26,457 bases of DNA. Source: a virus. The stretch is taken from positions 1 to 26,457 of the IMG/VR virus record IMGVR_UViG_3300027741_003569; one strand, 5' to 3'. Position 1 is the stretch's first letter; every line of letters starts with the position of its first letter. The position numbers and the translations under genes were made by a program. The notes below the pieces were generated by a model. It had not been told where the DNA came from. It saw only the letters and a list, made by a program, of their open reading frames with translations, and made no database searches. This document shows, in pieces, positions 16,801 to 24,817 of the stretch.

Positions 16801-17035
16801 CGTCAGTAGGAGTACATTTGCACTGCCGGGTGAAACCATATTTTCCTTCATTGGCAGTCAAGCAAATAGAGACGTGCTGGATCTCAGCTCTTTGAAGGAA
16901 CTGACCAACACCCCAATGGGAGGTAGAAGCTGCTATCCCAATGGACCAGATGCATTGTTTATCAATGCCTACCTCACGCAAGGCACACCAATCTATACCA
17001 ATGTGCTGTTGAGATGGGCTGAGGCACAGGCTTGA
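13805..17035 (+). CDS. Large virion structural protein (T4-like environmental phage family)
   Basis: A 1076-residue protein. Near residues 122-143 it has SNPKSMIDADFEYGLQPTKW. Around 632-690 come QMAGIQWTWYGAGFIDFM and NNNVNNEAYMRTGNMPVRYE, and the end is LRWAEAQA after a PNGPDALFINAYL segment. I associate these landmarks with a large structural protein conserved in cyanophage and pelagiphage T4-like genomes. Three internal segments (about 195-235, 297-340, 438-475) follow one pattern: H-x-F/L-xPG, then Y-x-G-x-F/Y-V and a strand ending in TTFxxxA, suggesting repeated small beta domains. AAAGGA precedes the ATG. A baseplate or baseplate-proximal fibre role is plausible but not demonstrated. 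Not a recognisable enzyme. Confidence 0.76.
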   Translation: MAKQLQRTYVFTPGGAGSGTIQIPGKFDLSQLLIITNVTKNQMVYNFADLTYVGTTVAFSRANTTQFPQALGMSDGVTTITLGVSTQGMSSGDILQIFTERTDQAILTRAMGAGTDAWERARTSNPKSMIDADFEYGLQPTKWQQISAVRGYAGIFEVPGSDLSVTTITTDANYLRPNDLTAESLITVNTQIPHNLTTGTAITVSTLESTVPSYALAQGTFIINAVPTSTSLNYYAKGKVGTVQDSVINSTYTVVRQGGFYTGASRTDVTFSVLSGGTVGSTATIAASFATDHGFTPGQGIMVVVTSDNGTNNHSYAQGPFYVTTISSPTTFNFLARSAVGAITAGGSITGFVYARSDSFYVHRAYDGGVQLGTGGPSYGASAVRQSKKYIRYQSGKSINYNTGLLLAPNYQLRFVTATNTTVGSSIIGITDLEDHQFQPGAVIKLENVVSSGYNGVYTVASIIDSRTFVVTATQTLSTTTAIMGTPCFVSLINWYGSIVRAGTFDDQNGMFWQYDGQTVALGLRVSTTDLGGLANISPDSTYTTATNARWLTQLIAGDRVVLRGMTHHVSRVVSDNSMYINGDWRPATASTGIRIMKTLEKIIPQSQWNMDRCDGSGSVYNPSGYNLLVNKMQMAGIQWTWYGAGFIDFMLRGPDGNYITVHRLRNNNVNNEAYMRTGNMPVRYEVVNEGARTGLARDMGSLDTVMTVTDVTFFPSSGMVYVDNELISYTGITTSTNTLNNLVRATSINQFVGNSNRTFQAGGAVSHYANAGTGVLLFGQTAAPNISHWGSAFLQDGGFDEDRGYLFNYGVTNVQISVKKTTLFAIRLAPSVSNSIPGDLGARDLINRAQFLLQALEISAGGSTNVNAAIVIEGVLNPINHPTSSNITWYSLNGSVASSPVANGQPSFSQVSAGASMTFVNSSQSVTGANITCSSAAAGATTLQITTAGAAAQLQVGDVIIPQASQATSIAGGTFIQAISGNFITLNNPLLGTLTIFTVSRSTFALPGETIFSFIGSQANRDVLDLSSLKELTNTPMGGRSCYPNGPDALFINAYLTQGTPIYTNVLLRWAEAQA

Positions 17036-17054
17036 CACAGACAAGGAGAACATC

Positions 17055-17633
17055 ATGAGTGTGGCCAGCAAGTTATCCACTTTAGAAAATGCCTTAGGAC
17101 AGGTGTCCATAATCAACTCCACACCCAGTGTTGGCACCACATCTGGTGCTCTCACAGTCACAGGGGGTGTGGGCATACAGGGCAGTGTCAATGTGGGTGC
17201 CAATCTCACAGCAGTTGGCAACATGACAGTGAATGGGGCCATCACGGCCACTAATTTTTTCCTAGGATCATTTGCATTGGTCACGGCCACCAACGTCAAT
17301 GTGCAATTCAATGCTGCCAGTCTAGGCACTATCAATACCTTGAACTTTACCACAGGAACCACAGCCACTTTATCAGGCAGTGTGCTCAATGTGAGCACTG
17401 TTGATTTGAACTTTGGCACCAACTTGCAAAATGCTGTGAGCGGCCAAACTGTGGTGTACAGCACCAGCACCAGTAATTGGAACAAACGCAGCAGAATTAC
17501 CAAATCCGCATCTGCTCCAAGCAGCCCCTTGGAAGGAGATCTTTGGCTTGACACCAACTTGGGCGGCTGGTACATGTGGCTCACTGAGGGAGGTGGCGTG
17601 GTGGGCAACGCATGGGTTGAAATCACACGCTGA
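17055..17633 (+). CDS. Small fibre-like virion protein
   Basis: A 192-residue protein with an excellent ribosome binding site (AAGGAG at 17043-17048) and an ATG 19 nt after the upstream stop. It has one GALTVTGGVGIQGSVNVGANL shaft motif with NGAITATNFFLG. The C-terminal segment is SAPSSPLEGDLWLDTNLGGWYMW...WVEITR, a common small C-terminal module (EGDLWxDT...W) in phage appendage proteins. It is probably co-transcribed with the large structural protein. The N-terminal SKLSTLENALGQ is short and possibly helical. Confidence 0.73.
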   Translation: MSVASKLSTLENALGQVSIINSTPSVGTTSGALTVTGGVGIQGSVNVGANLTAVGNMTVNGAITATNFFLGSFALVTATNVNVQFNAASLGTINTLNFTTGTTATLSGSVLNVSTVDLNFGTNLQNAVSGQTVVYSTSTSNWNKRSRITKSASAPSSPLEGDLWLDTNLGGWYMWLTEGGGVVGNAWVEITR

Positions 17634-17642
17634 TGCATCAAC

Positions 17643-19961
17643 ATGGCATATGACATTTCTTCCACTGCCACAGGGGTCACAAGATATTTAGGCACAGCAA
17701 CCCAAGCTAGACTGCGTCAATACAACGCCAGCCTAAATCGTTGGGAAAGAGTCATACCCAGCACTGCCACAGGGGTATATGCTTCAATACAACTGAGCTA
17801 TGATAAAAATGCTGGTACCAACCCAACAGCATTGAACGTATATAGAAGCAATCAACCCATTTTTGCCACTGTGACTTGGAACAGGCCAGTCACTGGGTTC
17901 AGCACTGCCAGCATGGCATTTATTGGTCCAGGCACTTGGACAGTGAGCAACAACACTGTGACTCAAGTGACCTCCAGCAAGTACACTTTTGGTTTCAATT
18001 TCACAGGTGAAATAGGACAGTTTGTGATTTCCTCCAGCACAGTCACTGCCACAGATGTGTCACCAGCAGCCAATGCTAATATTTACAGTCCAGGTTTTCC
18101 TGGAATCAATACCGACAGAGGCTATGCAGTATTGGATTTTCACACTTACACCAACGCTCATTGGATAGTGTCAGACCCTTACTTTCCAGGGGTGAATAGG
18201 TATGTGGTAAATGCCGGTTATGGCCAGACCATGGAACTTAGAATTACATTCATGAACTTCTTATATAATGTCCCTATCAGTGGCACTGGCGCTTTTAACT
18301 ACCTGTCTATTATCAGCGCTGGTTTGGGTGGCGAGTCTGATACTTTGAATTATAATATTTGGGGTATTGCTGCCAGCCCTAATAACTCTGGAACGCCAAC
18401 CGTCAGTACCAATCCAAGATATTCATTTTACACTATGAACAACTATTATTTGACTACCAATAACATTTATAGAACATATGTGGCAAGGAACCGCTACCAG
18501 GACGGTGGCTATGTGAATGAAGAGGGTCCGCCTTTTTGGGTGTCAAACATTCAGTATGGACTTGGCACTCCCACAATCCTCCTTATCACTTCCAGCGGCC
18601 AAGTCACGCAAATTGCTGTTATTTTTAGCAACTATCCCTTGGCGCTGTTGCAGTCTCTGCCCTCTACCACTACCAATGTGACCCTTTCGGGTGGTGGTAC
18701 CTTGAGCAATATTGCGGTGGACACCAGTGAACCCTACGGTCATCAATTGATCATGGACTACACATCAGCCAACACCACTACTGATTATACAGAAACTGTG
18801 ACTTTTGCACCAATGTTTGCTGTGTTTCAGGGCAATGGTGCCAATGTGACACGTAGTTACTATGCTTCTTCTTATCCCTTCACCACTTCCACTCACAGTT
18901 CAGCCAGCCAAAGTTTTTCTGTGATAAAATCACCTTTGGTGTTTCAATATTTCTCGCCAGCAGCCAGCACAGTGGTCAGCAGCGGCACTTTTGTGTTTGG
19001 TGCCAATAGAACTATTACCAGCAACGGAGGACGGTATAGACTTTGGAACAATCAAGTGGGTGGTGTCTTGATGGTAAGTGGAGAGGTGCCCTCTCCCGTT
19101 GGATCCAATGTGACCTTGACATTTAACACTATATCAATGTCCAGTACATATACCATTGAGATTGATGCAGGTGCATTCAAAGACAGTTTTGGTTTTGTGA
19201 CTCCAGCTGTGGTCTACAATTTTTTCTCTACAAGCACAGAGCCCCGTGGGGACACAGTGATAACTTCTTCACAAAATTTCACAGTGCCTGCATTTGTCTC
19301 CAAAATCAGTGTGGTAGCAGTGTCTCGGGGCGGAGCTGCTTATTACAGCCCCTATGGCGCCTCTGGTGGTACCTTGGCATGGAAAAACAACATATCTGTC
19401 AGCCCAGGTCAAGTTCTTCAGGCAGCAGTTGGCTGCAACACTAGCTATCTGCGCAGAAATGACAATGGCGGCAGCTATATCATACGAGCCTGTACAGGTT
19501 CAGCGCCCGTGGATCTTGCTGTGTGCGGTGGCAATGGTGCTTTTGGCGGAGCACGAGGCGGAGCGGGCGGAAACATGACCTACTCGGGTGCAGGCGGTGG
19601 TGGTGGTGCCGGTGGATACAACGGCGTAGGCGGCGCTGGAGGCACCAACGGTGCAAGCAGTTCACCAGGCACAGGCGGAGGCGGTGGTGGTGGGGGAAGT
19701 TATTTTGGATGTTCCGGCTACACCGGCGGCGCAGGCGGCGGTGTGGGCCTTTACGGCATAGGCGGCAACGGTGCTGGGGTGGCAACTGCAACAGCGACCT
19801 GCGGGTCTACAGGACTGCCAGGATCTGGGGGAGCTGGATCCACCTACGGCGGCGGCAGTGGAGGAAACACCTGTTCCAATGCCGGCGGCGGCGCCATTAG
19901 GATTATTTGGGGCTCAGGCAGAGCCTTCCCAAATCAATGCGTTTCCACTCAAACTCAATAG
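17643..19961 (+). CDS. Adhesin with Ig-like and glycine-rich C-terminal domain
   Basis: A 772-residue protein. The N-terminus (YNASLNRWERVIPST) leads into a beta domain ending GEIGQFVIS...NIYSPGF. A central part of unclear fold is followed by one bacterial Ig-like (SbsA/Big_5 type) domain at about 430-531. A segment QNFTVPAFVSKISVVAVSRGG comes before WKNN, then a glycine-rich domain at about 563-760 with Cys and Tyr loops, ending AIRIIWGSGRAFP. This order is shared with the next gene, so the two are paralogues. It starts 9 nt after the upstream stop, probably in the same late transcript. The glycine-rich end is the likely receptor-binding part, as in glycine-rich phage adhesins; target unknown. 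Confidence 0.74.
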   Translation: MAYDISSTATGVTRYLGTATQARLRQYNASLNRWERVIPSTATGVYASIQLSYDKNAGTNPTALNVYRSNQPIFATVTWNRPVTGFSTASMAFIGPGTWTVSNNTVTQVTSSKYTFGFNFTGEIGQFVISSSTVTATDVSPAANANIYSPGFPGINTDRGYAVLDFHTYTNAHWIVSDPYFPGVNRYVVNAGYGQTMELRITFMNFLYNVPISGTGAFNYLSIISAGLGGESDTLNYNIWGIAASPNNSGTPTVSTNPRYSFYTMNNYYLTTNNIYRTYVARNRYQDGGYVNEEGPPFWVSNIQYGLGTPTILLITSSGQVTQIAVIFSNYPLALLQSLPSTTTNVTLSGGGTLSNIAVDTSEPYGHQLIMDYTSANTTTDYTETVTFAPMFAVFQGNGANVTRSYYASSYPFTTSTHSSASQSFSVIKSPLVFQYFSPAASTVVSSGTFVFGANRTITSNGGRYRLWNNQVGGVLMVSGEVPSPVGSNVTLTFNTISMSSTYTIEIDAGAFKDSFGFVTPAVVYNFFSTSTEPRGDTVITSSQNFTVPAFVSKISVVAVSRGGAAYYSPYGASGGTLAWKNNISVSPGQVLQAAVGCNTSYLRRNDNGGSYIIRACTGSAPVDLAVCGGNGAFGGARGGAGGNMTYSGAGGGGGAGGYNGVGGAGGTNGASSSPGTGGGGGGGGSYFGCSGYTGGAGGGVGLYGIGGNGAGVATATATCGSTGLPGSGGAGSTYGGGSGGNTCSNAGGGAIRIIWGSGRAFPNQCVSTQTQ

Positions 19962-19973
19962 GCGGAACACAGC

Positions 19974-22715
19974 ATGACTTTGATACTATCCACACAGACC
20001 AATGGCACTGTGACCACACTAAACAATACGAATTTTGTATACAACGCTTCGGCCACACGTTGGGATAAATTGGTGTCAACCAGTTCCACAGTGCTTTCAG
20101 CTGTCATCACCTGCAGCTACAACGATTATCCCAACAGCTACAAACTGCCCAACTGGATCCAGGCCACCATAACTTGGAGTCATCCTGTCACATACACTAC
20201 CACTACAGGTGTCATAGTGTTCAATTATGGTACAAGTGTTGTCACCAATACTTTGTCATTAACAGTACAGCCCAATGCCAACACTTGGCAGTTTTATTTT
20301 AAATTTGAAGGTGTCCTTGGGCAGTTCAACATACCTGTTGGAGCCATCAAATCCAATGACGCGAAGGCCAGCATCAAAAACACCATTTATTCTCCTATTA
20401 TCAATGGCACTAGACAGCCCTATGCGGAAGTAGTGCCTTACACAGGCGGTACAACTTACAACTTCTATGTATATTACGTGATTGACACGTATTTTAATGG
20501 AGTTCCAAGGTATTTTTTCTTCAATACACCATACAGCAGCAGCAGGTACTTAAATTGGTGCACCACTTTCAAAAGTTTTGCCTCTACAGTGCCAACAGGC
20601 TCTAACACCGGCAACTATGACGGATCTGCTGACGTAACTCAGATTGTTTTGGTACCGGTAGGTGGTGCGGCATACGGTGTGAACACCACTGAATATTCCA
20701 ACTATCAACGAAGCGTTGCCGCCGTCAATAGCAGTAACCCTCGGTTCAATTATTTTATTCATGCAGACACCGGTGTCAACAGGATCTCCTACAGTGTGGT
20801 CGCCGCCGGCGCCTATCGAGATGACGTCTACGGCTACAATATTGCTGGATCCAAAACATGGGTGGGTGCTTTCCCCAGCGCCAACAAGGCCAACATAGTT
20901 GCCAGCAGTCCTATTGCCCTCTCTCAACAAAATGTCAGCTCAATTACTGTGAGATTTGATCACTTTTGTGCTCTTTTTAGCAGCATCCCATCCACCTCCA
21001 CCATCAGTGTGAGCTACGGCAAAGTTTACAACATTAGAGTGGACACTTCATACGAATCAGGCAATCAGTTGATCATGGACTATGTGACAGCCAACGTGAC
21101 CTATAGTTATACAGAATTCCTAGTGTTCCCCACTGATTGGGCGTACTTTCGTATTGGTGATAGCAGTGTATCTGGTTATGCTTATGAAATTCTTAGTGGT
21201 TCAATCTTAGGGTTTACCTCATCCCACGGAACGAACAGCTACAGCATGCCTGGGTTCTTTGTGGACAAAGCAACACCCGTGATCACCACCACACCAGCTA
21301 ATGGCAGCACGGGCTTTGGCGCAGGCAGCATAACCATATCCATCAACAAGTCAGTGAGCAGTCAAGCAGGCAAAACCTACAGCATCACCACCAGCGGTGG
21401 TGTGTTTGTGACCAGCACTCTCCTGCCCACTATATCCAACACTACCACCAGCAGCATAACCTTGGTGGGGTTGACCACTGCCACTACCTACACCTTGAGC
21501 ATTCAAGATCGTGCCTATTCAGACAACTACAGCAATGCATCTACAGCCACCACAGTGACATTTGTGACATCAAGCACAGGTCCTGTTATATCCACAATTC
21601 CAGTTAATGGTGCCACAGGAGTGGGGGATGGAACAATTCAGTTGTTGTTTGAGAGACCCGTAAATTCAGTCATTGGCAAATTTTATCAAATCACCACCAG
21701 CGGTGGTGTGTTTGTGACCAGCACACAGGTGCCCACAGTGACAGCCGGCACCGTGAGTTCCATCATATTGCCTAGTACTGCGACAACCAACACTGCCTAC
21801 ACACTGTCAATTGATCAAGGTGCCTATTTGGATGGTGCAGGATTTGCCACTGCGGCCAAATCAATTACATTTGTTACCACATCATCATCACCTGCGGGTC
21901 AAGCCATACTATTGACCAGTCAAAATTGGACTGTGCCCTTGTTTGTGTCATCAATCAGTGTGTTGGCGGTTTCAAAGGGTGCTGACGGCCTCGCTGCACC
22001 AAATTACTATACCTCCGGTGCTGGCGGTTATGGTGGTACTCTTGCGTGGAAAAACAACATACCTGTGAATGCAAATGATGTATTGGTGGCAACAATGGGA
22101 ACCACTACAAGATTGGGCACTGTGACCACCGCGGGCTATTACATCAATGTTGTCACAGGCGGTGCAACTCCAAACAATGTATGCGGATATGGTATTGGCG
22201 GAGCTGGCGGCTCATATGGATATTACAACACCCCCAACTACTACCCAGGCTCGGCTGGCGGTGGCGGAGCTGGCGGATACGGCGGCGCAGGCGGCAACGG
22301 CGGAGTTGGCGGCACTACGCTTGGTGCCGGCAATCGTGGCAATGCAGGAAGCAGTGGCGGCGGTGCTGGCGGAAACGGTGGTTTGACAAACTACGGTTGG
22401 GGTGGCGGCGGAGGCGGCGTGGGCATATATGGACAGGGTTCCAACGGAGCTCAAACCACTACTGGCGGCGTCGACGGTTCGGGCAGCAACTCGGGCGGAG
22501 GTGGTGGTTCATCTGGGGCCAATGGTGGCGGTGGTGGTGCTTACGGCAACGGCGGCGGTGGTTATGGCGGCGGTGGCGGCGGCGGCAATTACTTCTGTTG
22601 CGATGGCAGCTGGACCGTTGGCCCTCCTGGCAGTGGTGGACCTGCTGTGATCCGTATTGTTTACGGTGCTAACAGAAGCTTCCCCAGCACCAACGTGAGT
22701 TCAGCCACCGCCTGA
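19974..22715 (+). CDS. Paralogous adhesin with two Ig-like domains and glycine-rich C-terminus
   Basis: A 913-residue protein with the same plan as its upstream neighbour: YNASATRWDKLVSTS at the N-terminus, GVLGQFNIP...NTIYSPII, a central variable part, and an NQLIMDY segment. Unlike the neighbour it has two Ig-like domains (about 433-532 and 536-636), which share a 35-bp exact DNA repeat. Then come QNWTVPLFVSSISVLAVSKGA, WKNN and a long glycine-rich domain (about 676-889) ending VIRIVYGANRSFP. The start is 12 nt after the upstream stop with only a weak AGGCGGA site. It is the last gene of this late unit; a new late box follows. Tandem duplication followed by divergence of the middle and tip is the simplest explanation. 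Confidence 0.75.
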   Translation: MTLILSTQTNGTVTTLNNTNFVYNASATRWDKLVSTSSTVLSAVITCSYNDYPNSYKLPNWIQATITWSHPVTYTTTTGVIVFNYGTSVVTNTLSLTVQPNANTWQFYFKFEGVLGQFNIPVGAIKSNDAKASIKNTIYSPIINGTRQPYAEVVPYTGGTTYNFYVYYVIDTYFNGVPRYFFFNTPYSSSRYLNWCTTFKSFASTVPTGSNTGNYDGSADVTQIVLVPVGGAAYGVNTTEYSNYQRSVAAVNSSNPRFNYFIHADTGVNRISYSVVAAGAYRDDVYGYNIAGSKTWVGAFPSANKANIVASSPIALSQQNVSSITVRFDHFCALFSSIPSTSTISVSYGKVYNIRVDTSYESGNQLIMDYVTANVTYSYTEFLVFPTDWAYFRIGDSSVSGYAYEILSGSILGFTSSHGTNSYSMPGFFVDKATPVITTTPANGSTGFGAGSITISINKSVSSQAGKTYSITTSGGVFVTSTLLPTISNTTTSSITLVGLTTATTYTLSIQDRAYSDNYSNASTATTVTFVTSSTGPVISTIPVNGATGVGDGTIQLLFERPVNSVIGKFYQITTSGGVFVTSTQVPTVTAGTVSSIILPSTATTNTAYTLSIDQGAYLDGAGFATAAKSITFVTTSSSPAGQAILLTSQNWTVPLFVSSISVLAVSKGADGLAAPNYYTSGAGGYGGTLAWKNNIPVNANDVLVATMGTTTRLGTVTTAGYYINVVTGGATPNNVCGYGIGGAGGSYGYYNTPNYYPGSAGGGGAGGYGGAGGNGGVGGTTLGAGNRGNAGSSGGGAGGNGGLTNYGWGGGGGGVGIYGQGSNGAQTTTGGVDGSGSNSGGGGGSSGANGGGGGAYGNGGGGYGGGGGGGNYFCCDGSWTVGPPGSGGPAVIRIVYGANRSFPSTNVSSATA
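21384..21418 (+). repeat. 35-bp exact repeat between Ig-like domains, copy 1
   Basis: Identical to 21690-21724, offset 306 bp (102 codons). Encodes ITTSGGVFVTST in the first Ig-like domain; the rest of the two domains has diverged, so this tract is either conserved or homogenised. Confidence 0.87.
21690..21724 (+). repeat. 35-bp exact repeat between Ig-like domains, copy 2
   Basis: Second copy of 21384-21418, in the second Ig-like domain of the same gene. Confidence 0.87.
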
Positions 22716-22748
22716 GCCAGTGTTATGTGCATTTTGGCAAACAGCCTG

Positions 22749-22757
22749 CATAAATAC
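22749..22757 (+). promoter_or_regulatory. T4-like late promoter box
   Basis: CATAAATAC in the 62-bp gap after the second adhesin, 21 nt before the ATG at 22778. AAAGGA at 22764-22769 is a good ribosome binding site. Upstream in the gap a short GGC/GCC stem (22736-22746) is present, but there is no T-run, so no terminator is called. Confidence 0.62.
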
Positions 22758-22777
22758 ACAATCAAAGGACCACTGCA

Positions 22778-23083
22778 ATGAGTCAATATTATACAATAAC
22801 CACAATTACCACTGGCACCAACACTGGCACCAACAAGTATCAAACTGTGGCGCTAACTGCCAATACTGTTTCAACCAGTACAGCCGTTACTGCTAGACGA
22901 ATTTTGATCACCAACGGGTTAAACCCAACATTTATAGCTTTTGGCGCAACACCTACTGTGAGTACAACCACTGGGTTTCAATTGCCAGGAAATAGCGAGA
23001 TGATTTTTAATTTTAGATCAGGCGACAAGGTGGCAGCTGTGTCAGCCAGCAACAACACAATCAGTATACTTGATTTGGATTAA
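22778..23083 (+). CDS. Small virion-type protein of unknown function
   Basis: A 101-residue Thr-rich protein without signal or membrane segments. The second half (ARRILITNGLNPTFIAFG, then TGFQLPGNSEMIFNFRSGDKVAAV) resembles a small all-beta protein often found near structural genes of environmental phages, where a bound or decorating role is assumed. Late box and AAAGGA are well placed. No enzyme motif is seen, and I cannot name a function. Confidence 0.65.
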   Translation: MSQYYTITTITTGTNTGTNKYQTVALTANTVSTSTAVTARRILITNGLNPTFIAFGATPTVSTTTGFQLPGNSEMIFNFRSGDKVAAVSASNNTISILDLD

Positions 23084-23111
23084 CAAGGAAAAATAACTTA
23101 AAGGTATCAAA

Positions 23112-23930
23112 ATGAAGAAGATTTTATTTACACTGCTGTTAGCAGTCGCAGGTTTGGCCAACGCATGGGATCAACGTGCTCCATTACCAGTTCAAAACTG
23201 TGCGGTTCATAGTCCTTATGGATTTGCCCAAACACAACGTACAACACAGCCAATCTGCAGAGAAGCATTTTTGGTAGCTTACGATGCACCAGTTAAAATT
23301 CCCGTATACGTGGCCTATACACTGCTGCCACAAAATGCATTAGGCTGTTTTCCACGTACCAATGCGTTTGTGGCAGATCAATCATTAAACGGCACGGGCG
23401 CTAGGCCAGATGACTATGCTGGCACAGGCTATGACAAGGGTCATGCAGCACCTGATGGCGACTTGTCATGGAGTCAACAGGTAGAGTATGAAAGCTTTTT
23501 AATGACCAATATGTATCCACAACACGGATCATTGAACAGAGGAATCTGGAAACTGTTAGAAACTTCAGTGCGTGGTTGGGCAGTTCAGAGAAATCAACCA
23601 TTTACAATTTATGTAGGCGCACTATATGGCGCAGGCAACCCCACTATAGGTAACGGTGTCATTGTTCCTCACGGATATTACAAGATTGTGATCAACAACG
23701 CCACACATGAAATTGCAGGCTGGGGATTTCCGCATACGAAACCCTATGTTAATTTAGGTAACGATTTAACCAAATTCCGTGTACCTGTAGCAGACATTAT
23801 GAAACAAGCTGGAGTACAATACAAATTCCCTAATAATGCCAAAGAGTTACAACCTGGACAGGAATGGGCTGTGAATTTTGGAGATTTGACCAAAGCCAAG
23901 AGAAACAAGTGTGGCTCCAGTGCAGATTAA
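23112..23930 (+). CDS. Exported DNA/RNA non-specific endonuclease (NUC1 type)
   Basis: A 272-residue beta-beta-alpha-metal nuclease that hydrolyses DNA and RNA. The core is complete: YDKGHAAPDGDL with catalytic His111 (DKGH in place of the commoner DRGH), Asn133 in MTNMYPQ, and LNRGIWKLLE with Asn142 and Glu150, which includes the metal-binding position. Residues 1-18 (MKKILFTLLLAVAGLANA) form a classic Sec signal peptide with an AxA site before Trp19. Four cysteines (about 30, 49, 79, 268) could pair in the periplasm. AAAGG precedes the ATG. No late box is obvious, so it may be read through from the upstream gene. Degradation of periplasmic or extracellular nucleic acid is inferred; it could instead aid nutrient recovery or act against competing phage DNA at entry. 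Confidence 0.85.
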   Translation: MKKILFTLLLAVAGLANAWDQRAPLPVQNCAVHSPYGFAQTQRTTQPICREAFLVAYDAPVKIPVYVAYTLLPQNALGCFPRTNAFVADQSLNGTGARPDDYAGTGYDKGHAAPDGDLSWSQQVEYESFLMTNMYPQHGSLNRGIWKLLETSVRGWAVQRNQPFTIYVGALYGAGNPTIGNGVIVPHGYYKIVINNATHEIAGWGFPHTKPYVNLGNDLTKFRVPVADIMKQAGVQYKFPNNAKELQPGQEWAVNFGDLTKAKRNKCGSSAD

Positions 23931-23937
23931 TTGAATT

Positions 23938-23947
23938 GATAAATACT
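23938..23947 (+). promoter_or_regulatory. T4-like late promoter box very close to start codon
   Basis: GATAAATACT; the box ends at 23944-23947 and the ATG is at 23951. By T4 geometry transcription would begin at about 23950-23952, giving a leaderless or nearly leaderless message. Confidence 0.6.
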
Positions 23948-23950
23948 GCT

Positions 23951-24817
23951 ATGAAAATACAATCTTATCAACTGTTTGCACAGTTATGTGAAAATATGCT
24001 CAATGAAGCCAGCACTGGGCTAGATCTAGTCCGCGGACAAACAGGCGGTGAAGCAGTTATTAAAAAACTGCACCAAGCTGGCGGATTGTCTCATGATCAA
24101 GAATATCATCCCGTAGACAAAATAACTTGGAGTCAGATCAAAGACAACAGATCTTGGGTGATCATACAAGGCGCCAAAGGTGTGGGAGCAATCAAAACCA
24201 GTGGCGGCAATTACTATGCTGAAGCCAGCGATGGTGGTGAAGTGCAATCTCAAAATAGTAGTCGCAGTGATGCTGTCACTACTTTTTTAAAATCTGTAAT
24301 AGGCAGTTTTAAAAAATATTATGTGGGCCGCGAAAGTGGCGCTGTTGCCAATCTAAAAAAAAAACGCAGTCAAAACAAAGAAGTTCCCAGTAACAAAGTG
24401 GATCAAACCAGTTTGGTGAAAAAATTTCGTCCATTATGGATACGTGGTATTGAGGCAGCCATTGCTGACGTCAAAGGCATGGTCAGTATCATGATCAAGA
24501 ATGACGCTTTTTCCAAAGCAGAATCAAAAATAGCATTACTGAAAAAATTAGAAGGTACTTTGGAAAATATTGCTTCGGGTGATGATTCTCCCAATTTAAT
24601 TCAACAGAGTATTCAAGCAGCCATAGTAATGTCGGCTGGTCATTATTATCCAGAACTGACTGGTGATATATCAAGGGGCAGTAGATACAGTGGTGTCAGT
24701 TATTCTCCTGAGAATCAGGAAGGTGTAAGCAAATTGCTAAATGATATTGCTCAGGGAGATACTGCTAAACTGGGCACTATTTTGGCATTCTTTAAAAGGA
24801 GTTTGATTGCATCATGA
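23951..24817 (+). CDS. Conserved-looking phage protein of unknown function
   Basis: A 288-residue soluble protein, Lys- and Ser-rich, with no signal or membrane segment. The frame extends upstream to 23864 inside the nuclease gene, but that part is an overlap shadow; the ATG at 23951 directly follows a late box. No Shine-Dalgarno is visible at this start. The first half holds WVIIQGAKGVGAIKTSGG and a basic stretch near LKKKRSQNK. The second half looks helical (IKNDAFSKAESKIALLKK) and ends LAFFKRSLIAS. The stop overlaps the next ATG (ATGA), so the two products are probably made in matched amounts and may interact. I do not recognise the family. Confidence 0.75.
   Translation: MKIQSYQLFAQLCENMLNEASTGLDLVRGQTGGEAVIKKLHQAGGLSHDQEYHPVDKITWSQIKDNRSWVIIQGAKGVGAIKTSGGNYYAEASDGGEVQSQNSSRSDAVTTFLKSVIGSFKKYYVGRESGAVANLKKKRSQNKEVPSNKVDQTSLVKKFRPLWIRGIEAAIADVKGMVSIMIKNDAFSKAESKIALLKKLEGTLENIASGDDSPNLIQQSIQAAIVMSAGHYYPELTGDISRGSRYSGVSYSPENQEGVSKLLNDIAQGDTAKLGTILAFFKRSLIAS

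Noticed and set aside
16775-17695. 306-codon minus-strand frame
   Set aside because: It spans the junction of three well-supported plus-strand genes and shows no recognisable domain.
22181-22672. Arg/Trp-rich open frame overlapping the glycine-rich adhesin
   Set aside because: It is the alternative-frame reading of GGN-rich DNA; no start signal and no protein-like composition.
22723-22756. Rho-independent terminator after the second glycine-rich adhesin
   Set aside because: Only a three-base GGC/GCC stem with imperfect flanks and no T-run.
23864-23950. N-terminal extension of the gene starting at 23951
   Set aside because: It overlaps the end of the nuclease gene in another frame; the late box and intergenic position favour 23951.
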